From Tannerella sp. (GTDB lineage Bacteria; Bacteroidota; Bacteroidia; Bacteroidales; Tannerellaceae), in contig JAITQL010000241.1 in assembly GCA_031288935.1 (NCBI GenBank), positions 1 to 5,044 of the forward strand: a stretch of 5,044 nucleotides of DNA, written 5' to 3'. Positions 1 through 5,010 of this stretch are shown here, in pieces. The translations under genes and the position numbers were made by a program. How positions within the stretch are numbered: the first letter of the stretch is position 1; each line of letters starts with the position of its first letter. The notes beneath the pieces were generated by a model that saw only the letters and a list, made by a program, of their open reading frames with translations, ran no database searches and was not told the DNA's origin.

Positions 1-23
1 TGTAGCAGCGGGGAAAGCACTAT

Positions 24-53
24 GAATGAATAATGAATAATGAATAATGAATA
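24..53. repeat. 7-bp tandem repeat, unit GAATAAT
   Basis: About 3.7 tandem copies of GAATAAT occupy 28-53, and a partial ATGA copy extends the tract back to 24. It lies in AT-rich DNA beyond the 3' end of the minus-strand kinase gene, and I see no coding potential. It is a simple-sequence tract likely to vary in copy number by replication slippage. Positions 1-23 and 54-70 hold nothing I recognise. Confidence 0.8.
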
Positions 54-70
54 CTGATGAATGTGAGTAA

Positions 71-102
71 CGTAAATCCCTTTCATCCGCGTGAAACGAA
101 TC
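71..102. repeat. Dispersed intergenic element, short copy
   Basis: This 32-bp stretch consists of CGTAAATC (71-78), six differing bases, ATCCGCGT (85-92) and GAAACGAATC (93-102). The same blocks occur in the same order and strand at 4637-4690, where 22 extra bases sit between ATCCGCGT and GAAACGAATC. The element therefore occurs at least twice within 5 kb, both times outside genes. Its last bases merge into the 8-bp tandem repeat starting at 98. Function is unknown; it could be a REP-like or other non-coding repeat family member. Confidence 0.6.
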
Positions 103-134
103 TTTGAATCTTTGAATTTTTGAATCTTTGAATA
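98..134 (-). repeat. 8-bp tandem repeat downstream of the kinase gene
   Basis: About 4.6 tandem units of GAATCTTT on the plus strand, with one variant unit GAATTTTT at 114-121. On the minus strand, the direction of the kinase transcript, it reads as repeated GATTCAAA beginning about 14 nt after the stop codon. A closely similar repeat follows the PorE-like gene at 4550-4580, also reading GATTCAAR in the direction of transcription and also containing one unit with the AAAAATTC variant. Confidence 0.75.
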
Positions 135-148
135 ACCCCGGCAGGGGA

Positions 149-1015
149 TCAAATGTCGAAGAAGACGGGGGGCGGCGTATGGTCGGAGGAGTGATAGGTG
201 ATCAGGCCGTCGATGGGCTGTTTGATCACCATGCCGATTTTCACTCCCGTATCGGCGGCGGCTTCTTCCAGTACGGACTTGAAGTGCCAGGCGATGGAAC
301 CGACGAAGTGCACATGAAAGTGGAGGTAGTCATACTTCATCACGTTCCGCCTCAAAAAGGATTTGAAGCGGTTCAGCGCCAGGGTATGTATCCGCGGGTC
401 TTCGATATGTTCCGAGAGGAAGGGCGCGAAGCTTGCCAAAAAACGGTTGGGCAGCGGTTGGCGGTACACGCGATCCATGATTTCGGCCAGCGTCAGGCCG
501 AACCGGCGGAGGAAAAGTTCTTTCAGTTCGGGGGTAATCATGTCTTTCAGGAGGTCTTTTACAAGTTGCTTTCCCAGATCGGCGCCACTGCCTTCGTCGC
601 CCAGAATATAACCCAGGGGCGAAACGGTTTGCACGATCTGCTGCCCGTCATAAAAACACGAGTTGGAGCCGGTGCCCATGATACAGGCGATGCCCGCTTC
701 CATGCCGCACGAACAGCGTGCAGCCGCCAGCAGGTCGGTATTCACTTCCACTTCCTCCACGTGGAAATGGCGCATGATGATCTTGCGCATGATTTCTACC
801 TTTTCGAATACGCAGCCCGCTCCATAGAAGTATACGGCTCTTATTTCCCGCGGATTTATCAAGCTCAAAAGATGCGTAGAGAACTCGCGCCCGATTTCTT
901 CTTCCGACAGAAAAAACGGGTTAAGCCCTTTTGTTTGAACGGACTGGACTAAATCTTCCTGATCTACTACGCACCAGTCTGTTTTTGTTGATCCACTATC
1001 TGCGATCAGTATCAT
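149..1015 (-). CDS. BadF/BadG/BcrA/BcrD-family sugar kinase, probable N-acetylglucosamine kinase
   Basis: A 288-residue cytoplasmic protein of the ASKHA (actin/hexokinase) fold, in the branch that includes animal-type GlcNAc kinase. It probably phosphorylates GlcNAc or a related amino sugar with ATP, in amino-sugar or cell-wall salvage. Seen in the sequence: an N-terminal phosphate-binding loop DSGSTKTDW (residues 6-14), a second conserved block around NTD (92-94), a glycine-rich GTGSNS (114-119), GYILGDEGSGADLGKQ (135-150) that is typical of this family, and a C-terminal FVGSIA (237-242) matching the adenosine-binding region. No signal peptide or membrane segment is seen. The start at 1015 is preferred because the open frame extends to 1093 only by passing through the promoter, and family proteins begin directly with this DxGSTKT strand. 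It is transcribed divergently from the QueA-like gene. The substrate (GlcNAc, MurNAc or glucosamine) cannot be settled from sequence; a MurNAc kinase or an uncharacterised ATPase are alternatives. Confidence 0.85.
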   Translation of the reverse strand: MILIADSGSTKTDWCVVDQEDLVQSVQTKGLNPFFLSEEEIGREFSTHLLSLINPREIRAVYFYGAGCVFEKVEIMRKIIMRHFHVEEVEVNTDLLAAARCSCGMEAGIACIMGTGSNSCFYDGQQIVQTVSPLGYILGDEGSGADLGKQLVKDLLKDMITPELKELFLRRFGLTLAEIMDRVYRQPLPNRFLASFAPFLSEHIEDPRIHTLALNRFKSFLRRNVMKYDYLHFHVHFVGSIAWHFKSVLEEAAADTGVKIGMVIKQPIDGLITYHSSDHTPPPVFFDI

Positions 1016-1059
1016 CTTTTTGGATTGATTTCTAAAGCAACCTTTCTTTGATTTGCTTG

Positions 1060-1094
1060 CAAAGGTAGTGTTTTTATAATGAAAAATCTGCAAT
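1060..1094 (-). promoter_or_regulatory. Promoter of the sugar kinase gene (Bacteroidetes type)
   Basis: On the minus strand TACCTTTG (1067 to 1060) matches the Bacteroidetes -7 consensus TAnnTTTG. A weak -33 candidate, ATTG (1094 to 1091), lies 23 bp upstream. Transcription would start near 1054, leaving a leader of about 40 nt before the start at 1015. The -7 match is seen directly; the -33 and transcription start are inferred. Confidence 0.6.
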
Positions 1095-1213
1095 CATCGC
1101 GTAAAAAAGCTATTAAATCGTTGCTATTGCTTTCCGACGGGCGTTGCAAGGGAGAAGGAAGATTGAAACAGAGCGGTTTAGTGAACCGAAAAATCTTTGC
1201 CTGCAAGCGATTT

Positions 1214-1247
1214 TTTACGTCCGGCTCTCCGAAAATTCGTATTTTTG
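1214..1247 (+). promoter_or_regulatory. Promoter of the queA-porE unit (Bacteroidetes type)
   Basis: TATTTTTG (1240-1247) matches TAnnTTTG exactly, and a degenerate -33 candidate TTTACG (1214-1219) lies 20 bp upstream. Transcription would start near 1253 and leave a leader of about 34 nt before the ATG at 1287, too short for a preQ1 riboswitch. The element falls inside the upstream in-frame extension that begins at 1197, which argues against that longer start. Confidence 0.6.
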
Positions 1248-1286
1248 CAGCGGGAATATTCCCGGACAGATGTTTATTACGCAGAT

Positions 1287-2510
1287 ATGACAACTTCTCC
1301 GCAGCAAATTCGCATGGCCGATTATCAGTATTCGCTCCCGGACGGACGGATTGCCAAGTATCCGCTTGCCCGGCGCGACAGGGCGAAACTGTTGCTTTAC
1401 AAACAGGGCGAAATCGGCGAGACCTGTTTTTTCAGGCTGCCGGAGCAGTTGCCCGAAAACGCCTTGCTGGTGTTCAACAACACGCGGGTGATCCGGGCGC
1501 GCCTGCAGTTTCGGAAAGAGACCGGCGCACCGGTCGAGGTGTTTTGCCTGGAACCGGTCGAGCCGTGCGACTATACGCTTGTTTTCCAGCAGACCGGACA
1601 GTGTACGTGGAACTGTCTGGTCGGCAACCTGAAAAAATGGAAGGCGGGACGGTTGCAACAGACCGTCCGCACCGAAGGCGGCGCCGTCACGCTGACCGCC
1701 GAGCGGACGGCTGCCTGCGGCGACGCTCACCGGATCACCTTTTCGTGGAATGCCGCCGCCTGTACATTTGCCGACATCCTGGAAGCGGCGGGGGCGCTTC
1801 CCATTCCGCCGTACCTGCACCGCGAAACCGAAGCGGTTGACCTGACGGCCTATCAAACCGTCTATTCAAGCATCCGGGGTTCCGTTGCGGCGCCTACGGC
1901 CGGATTGCACTTCACGCCGGAGACGCTGGCTGCGCTGGCGGCCAAAGGTTTCGGACGGGAAGAAATCACGCTGCATGTCGGCGCGGGTACGTTCAGGCCG
2001 GTCAAGACGGAAACGGTCGGCGCACATGTCATGCACACGGAACGGTTTACGGTGCAGCGCCGGACGGTTGCGCGCCTGCTTGCTTCGCCGGGGCGCGTGA
2101 TTGCCGTGGGGACGACTTCGGTGCGGACGCTGGAAAGTCTGTATTACATCGGCGCGACGCTGGCGCAGCATCCGGATGCGTGTGCCGAAGAACTGACCGT
2201 CCGGCAGTGGGCGCCTTACGGGAAGACGCTGCCGGACATCACGCCGGCCGAAGCGCTGCAACACATCCTGGACTTTCTGGAGCGGCGTCAAACCGACCGG
2301 CTGGAAACGGCGACCCAAATCCTGATTGCGCCGGGGTATACCTTCCGGATGGTGAACGGCCTGCTGACGAACTTTCACCAGCCGCAGAGCACGCTGCTCC
2401 TGCTGGTGGCCGCCTTTGCGGGCGACGACTGGAAACGGATCTACGACTATGCCCTGACGCATGATTTCCGTTTTCTGAGTTACGGAGACAGCTCGCTGAT
2501 CATGCAATAA
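1287..2510 (+). CDS. queA: QueA-family S-adenosylmethionine:tRNA ribosyltransferase-isomerase, long form
   Basis: A 407-residue cytoplasmic enzyme. Canonical QueA transfers and isomerises the ribosyl group of S-adenosylmethionine onto preQ1 at tRNA position 34, giving epoxyqueuosine in the queuosine pathway. Family motifs in order: YSLPDGRIAKYP (14-25), LVFNNTRVIRARL (61-73), LPIPPYLHRE (171-180), GSVAAPTAGLHFT (198-210), TLHVGAGTFRPV (228-239), VMHTERF (248-254), VIAVGTTSVRTLES (271-284), APGYTF (348-353), LLTNFHQPQSTLLLLVAAFAG (359-379) and FRFLSYGDSSLI (394-405). It is longer than the usual 340-360 residues, with roughly 35-40 extra residues at about 287-340. Several motifs depart from the E. 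coli form: VIRARL for VIPARL, VNGLLTNFHQPQ for VDALVTNFHLPE, and YGDSS for YGDAM. It may therefore be the second, divergent QueA paralogue that I recall from Bacteroidetes, with a possibly altered substrate. The start at 1287 follows the promoter closely; ATG at 1314 is an alternative. Confidence 0.85.
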   Translation: MTTSPQQIRMADYQYSLPDGRIAKYPLARRDRAKLLLYKQGEIGETCFFRLPEQLPENALLVFNNTRVIRARLQFRKETGAPVEVFCLEPVEPCDYTLVFQQTGQCTWNCLVGNLKKWKAGRLQQTVRTEGGAVTLTAERTAACGDAHRITFSWNAAACTFADILEAAGALPIPPYLHRETEAVDLTAYQTVYSSIRGSVAAPTAGLHFTPETLAALAAKGFGREEITLHVGAGTFRPVKTETVGAHVMHTERFTVQRRTVARLLASPGRVIAVGTTSVRTLESLYYIGATLAQHPDACAEELTVRQWAPYGKTLPDITPAEALQHILDFLERRQTDRLETATQILIAPGYTFRMVNGLLTNFHQPQSTLLLLVAAFAGDDWKRIYDYALTHDFRFLSYGDSSLIMQ

Positions 2511-2535
2511 GCGCCTAACATGTACGTTAATGAAA

Positions 2536-2553
2536 GTATGAAAGGTATGAAAC
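2536..2553 (+). repeat. 9-bp tandem duplication at the PorE start region
   Basis: GTATGAAAG (2536-2544) is followed directly by GTATGAAAC (2545-2553). Because the unit is three codons long, it duplicates an in-frame ATG (2538 and 2547) and its AAAG context. The start codon of the PorE-like gene is therefore ambiguous. Confidence 0.7.
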
Positions 2554-4529
2554 GATGGAATCCATGGATTTATTTGCTCGGATGCGCGGTTTGCGGTCTG
2601 TTTTTCGCCTGTAAGACGCCGAAGTTGAGCCAGGCGGAGGAGAAGCAGCGCCTCGGCGAGTATTACGGCGCCGCCACGATTTACCGCAAGCTGTATGCCA
2701 AATCGAAGCCGGATCAAAAGGAACTGCGCGCCTATATTGCCTACCGGATGGGCGACTGCAACCGCATGACGGGTAACATTCCGGCGGCGCTCAGGGCTTA
2801 TCAGAACGCCCTGCGGTACGAATATCCGGACAGTACGCTCCTGTTGCGCCTCGGACAGGTGCACCAGCAAAGCGGCCTCTACTCCGAAGCGTACCGTTAT
2901 TACCGGGGGTATCTGCTGCTGAATCCGCTCAGTCAGATCGCGACCGCCGGCCATCAGGGTTGCCGGATGTCGGATGCATGGCTGGAAAACCCGACCCTGC
3001 ATCAGGCGGGCCGAATGGAACTCTTCAACTCGAGGCGCAGCGAGTTCGGCCCCATGCTGTACGGCGAAAAATACGACCAGCTGTATTTTTGCTCTACGCG
3101 GGGGATCATTCAGAAAGATTCCGTCAACGGCATCACCGGGATGAAAAACAATGCGTTTTTTGTCTCCCGGAAGGATGAAAACGGCGCGTGGCTCAAGCCG
3201 GAGGAAGTGACCGACGCCCTCGCGAGCGAGTTTGACCAGGGTACGCCTTCGTTTTCAAAGGACGGAAACACGATGTATTACACCTATTGCGCGGAGGATG
3301 CCACCGACCCCCGGACGGCGGAAATCTACATCTCGACACGCAGCGGCGCCTCGTGGGGAAAAGGACAGCGCGCCGGAATCGTGAAGGATTCCATTACGCT
3401 ACTGGCACATCCGGCCGTTTCGCCGGACGGACAGTATCTTTATTACGTGGCGGACGCTCTCGGCGGCTATGGCGGGAAAGACCTGTTCCGCTCGCGGCTG
3501 GCTGGCGGCAACGATTTCGGTCCCATGGAAAACCTGGGGCCGGACATCAATACGGAGGGGGACGAGCTGTTTCCCTATGTGCGCGATTCCGTCACCCTCT
3601 ATTTCGCCTCCAACGGCCATCCGGGGCTGGGCGGGCTTGACCTCTTCAAGGCAACCCTGGACAGTACCGGCAAATGGAACGTGGAGAACGCGGGAACGCC
3701 GCTCAATTCAATGGCGGACGATTTCGGCATTACCTTTGCCGGAAAAAGGGAACAGGGTTTCTTCTCGTCCAATCGAAACGATGCCCTCGGACGGGATCAT
3801 ATTTACTCCTTTGAATATCCCGCGGTGACCGTTTTCATTGAGGGTTACGTGGCCAACAACGAGGAGGAGGCGATTGAAAACGCGACGGTGCGGATCGTAG
3901 GCCGGGACGGGCTGAATGTGAAGGCGCCGGTCAAGACGGACGGTTCCTATCGCGTCGAGCTGGAACGCGACATCAGTTACGTCATGATGGCCAGTGCGTC
4001 CGGTTACCTGAATCAGAATTTTGAACTCAAGACCGACGCGGAGGAAAAGAACGAGACCTATTTTGTGGATTTTTACCTGTCGCCCATCGACAAGGCGGTT
4101 GTAGTGGAAAACATCTTCTACGATTTTGACAGGGCTACCCTGCGTCCCGAATCGAAGGAGGCGCTCGACGGGCTGGTCAAGATATTGACGGACAATCCGA
4201 ACGTGACCATCGAACTGGGCGCTCACACGGATCGCAAAGGCCCGGAGGCGTACAATGAAAAACTGGCGCAGCGCCGCGCGCAGTCGGTCGTGGACTACCT
4301 GATCGAGGCAGGCATCGACGCCGCGCGTCTGACGGCGAAAGGGTACGGCGAAAGCGTTCCCAAGCAGATCAACGCCAGGCTGGCGGAACAGCACGACTTT
4401 CTGCCGGAGGGTACGTTGTTGACGGAAGACTTTGTCAACGCCCTCTCCCCCGAACAGCAGGAAATCGCCGACCAGCTGAACCGGCGCACGGAATTTCAGG
4501 TGACGGGACTGGAATACAATCTCAAGTAA
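2547..4529 (+). CDS. porE: PorE-like T9SS lipoprotein: TPR, beta-propeller, regulatory and OmpA domains
   Basis: From the chosen start this is 660 residues. The first 22 form a lipoprotein signal peptide (KR charge, hydrophobic core YLLGCAVCGLFFA, lipidated Cys22; the lipobox is loose, as is common in Bacteroidetes). Then come TPR helices (about 28-135), a WD40/PD40-like beta-propeller (about 165-425, with repeated blades such as SFSKDGNTMYYTY, AVSPDGQYLYYV, GGYGGKDLFRS and GLGGLDLFKA), a carboxypeptidase-regulatory-like domain (about 428-512, VFIEGYV to YLSP) and an OmpA C-terminal peptidoglycan-binding domain (about 518-660). In that last domain HTD and QRRAQSV place Asp562 and Arg577 at the spacing of the diaminopimelate-binding pair. 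A roughly 40-residue insert precedes NRRTEFQV. This order and size match PorE (PG1058) of Porphyromonas gingivalis, which links T9SS to peptidoglycan; paralogous TPR/PD40/OmpA proteins are the alternative. ATGs at 2520 and 2538 are in frame; 2547 gives the most compact signal peptide. Cotranscription with the gene ending at 2510 is likely. Confidence 0.8.
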   Translation: MKRWNPWIYLLGCAVCGLFFACKTPKLSQAEEKQRLGEYYGAATIYRKLYAKSKPDQKELRAYIAYRMGDCNRMTGNIPAALRAYQNALRYEYPDSTLLLRLGQVHQQSGLYSEAYRYYRGYLLLNPLSQIATAGHQGCRMSDAWLENPTLHQAGRMELFNSRRSEFGPMLYGEKYDQLYFCSTRGIIQKDSVNGITGMKNNAFFVSRKDENGAWLKPEEVTDALASEFDQGTPSFSKDGNTMYYTYCAEDATDPRTAEIYISTRSGASWGKGQRAGIVKDSITLLAHPAVSPDGQYLYYVADALGGYGGKDLFRSRLAGGNDFGPMENLGPDINTEGDELFPYVRDSVTLYFASNGHPGLGGLDLFKATLDSTGKWNVENAGTPLNSMADDFGITFAGKREQGFFSSNRNDALGRDHIYSFEYPAVTVFIEGYVANNEEEAIENATVRIVGRDGLNVKAPVKTDGSYRVELERDISYVMMASASGYLNQNFELKTDAEEKNETYFVDFYLSPIDKAVVVENIFYDFDRATLRPESKEALDGLVKILTDNPNVTIELGAHTDRKGPEAYNEKLAQRRAQSVVDYLIEAGIDAARLTAKGYGESVPKQINARLAEQHDFLPEGTLLTEDFVNALSPEQQEIADQLNRRTEFQVTGLEYNLK

Positions 4530-4549
4530 GGACAGGCGGGGATATCCAA

Positions 4550-4580
4550 GATTCAAGGATTCAAAAATTCAAGGATTCCA
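4550..4580 (+). repeat. 8-bp tandem repeat downstream of porE
   Basis: About 3.75 tandem units of GATTCAAG/GATTCAAA, beginning 20 nt after the porE stop codon, with one variant unit AATTCAAG at 4566-4573. Read on the minus strand it gives GAATCCTT and GAATTTTT units, closely like the plus-strand repeat at 98-134. Both copies sit just beyond a gene's 3' end, and both read GATTCAAR in the direction of that gene's transcription. The rest of 4530-4620 shows no coding sequence or clear terminator. Confidence 0.75.
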
Positions 4581-4620
4581 TCCACAAACGGCGCGAAGAA
4601 AGTGAGATTTCACGGTTTCG

Positions 4621-4690
4621 CGCAGATTTCAGCGACCGTAAATCTGCGGAATCCGCGTTTAAATCCGCACAAATCTGCGTGAAACGAATC
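4621..4690. repeat. Dispersed intergenic element, long copy with hairpin
   Basis: The stretch 4637-4690 carries the same blocks as 71-102 (CGTAAATC, ATCCGCGT, GAAACGAATC), plus 22 extra bases at 4659-4680. The extra bases end in AAATCTGCGT, a second copy of the AAATCTGCG at 4640-4648. Just upstream, CGCAGATTT (4621-4629) is the exact reverse complement of AAATCTGCG (4640-4648) and gives a perfect 9-bp stem with a 10-nt loop. No T tract follows, so it is not a standard terminator. AATCTGCG/AATCCGCG-rich intergenic repeats are, as I recall, common in Bacteroidetes genomes. Confidence 0.6.
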
Positions 4691-4723
4691 ATTGCATTCA
4701 TTTCTATTGGAAAATGAACGGCT

Positions 4724-4905
4724 CATTGAGTTCAATGGAAGATTCATTGAGTTCAATGAAAAACCCATTGAGTTCAATAGAAGATTCATTGAGTTCAATG
4801 GAAAACTTATTGAGTTCAATGAAAGGCTTATTGAGTTCAATGGAAACCCCATTGAGGTAAATGAAATATTCATTGAACTCAATGAACGGCTCATTCCATG
4901 AAATG
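4724..4905. repeat. Array of 14-bp palindromes with 21-bp period
   Basis: Eight units and one degenerate ninth begin at 4724, 4745, 4766, 4787, 4808, 4829, 4850, 4871 and 4892, exactly 21 bp apart. The core CATTGAGTTCAATG is an inverted repeat (CATTGA, two-base centre, TCAATG). Units 1, 2 and 4 are exact, units 3, 5 and 6 differ at one end base, unit 7 has two changes, unit 8 has the centre inverted to AC, and unit 9 keeps only CATT and AATG. Seven-base spacers vary (such as GAAGATT, AAAAACC, GAAACCC). The 15-mer AATGAACGGCTCATT occurs at both ends (4713-4727 and 4881-4895), 168 bp or eight periods apart. Since 21 is a multiple of three, the array stays open in a frame on each strand as heptapeptide repeats (IEFNGRF-like on plus, LNSMSFP-like on minus), but no promoter or conserved domain supports a gene. 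It is a likely variable-number tandem repeat of unknown function. Confidence 0.85.
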
Positions 4906-4910
4906 CCATC

Positions 4911-4939
4911 AAAGCGACAGGCTGGAAAACACGCTTTTT
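4911..4939 (+). terminator. Weak terminator-like hairpin
   Basis: AAAGCG (4911-4916) pairs with CGCTTT (4932-4937) around a 15-nt loop, and the 3' arm runs into a five-base T tract (4935-4939). The stem is short and half A-T, so it is at best a weak intrinsic terminator. It lies between the palindrome array and the promoter of the next gene, almost 400 bp past the porE stop codon. Confidence 0.3.
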
Positions 4940-4972
4940 AATCCTCAACGCGGGTCGGATAAAAAAAGTTTG

Positions 4973-4980
4973 TATCTTTG
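4973..4980 (+). promoter_or_regulatory. -7 promoter element of the gene at the right edge
   Basis: TATCTTTG matches TAnnTTTG exactly. I see no clear -33 TTTG at the expected distance. Transcription would begin near 4986, with a leader of about 16-25 nt before the candidate starts at 5002 and 5011. Confidence 0.55.
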
Positions 4981-5010
4981 CCCCGTTGTAAAAATAATAT
5001 AATGTGTATC

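Noticed and set aside
136..147. Terminator of the kinase gene (CCCC/GGGG hairpin just after the stop)
   Set aside because: The stem is only four base pairs and is followed by TTATTC rather than a T tract, so an intrinsic terminator cannot be supported.
128..952. Plus-strand 274-codon open frame opposite the kinase gene
   Set aside because: It is antisense to a frame with clear BadF/BadG kinase motifs, has no recognisable domain, and starts within the 8-bp repeat tract.
1253..1286. preQ1 riboswitch in the queA leader
   Set aside because: The leader after the predicted promoter is only about 34 nt and I find no preQ1 aptamer-like hairpin and tail sequence.
1866..3002. Minus-strand 378-codon open frame across queA and porE
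   Set aside because: It is arginine-rich, runs antisense to two genes with strong motif support, and crosses their junction; it is typical of shadow frames in GC-rich coding DNA.
3708..4556. Minus-strand 282-codon open frame opposite the porE 3' half
   Set aside because: No family motifs are visible, and the sense strand encodes the well-supported regulatory-like and OmpA domains of the PorE-like protein.
4724..4905. CRISPR array
   Set aside because: The repeated core is 14 bp and the spacers 7 bp, far below CRISPR sizes of roughly 24-40 bp each; spacers are similar to each other and no cas genes are visible.
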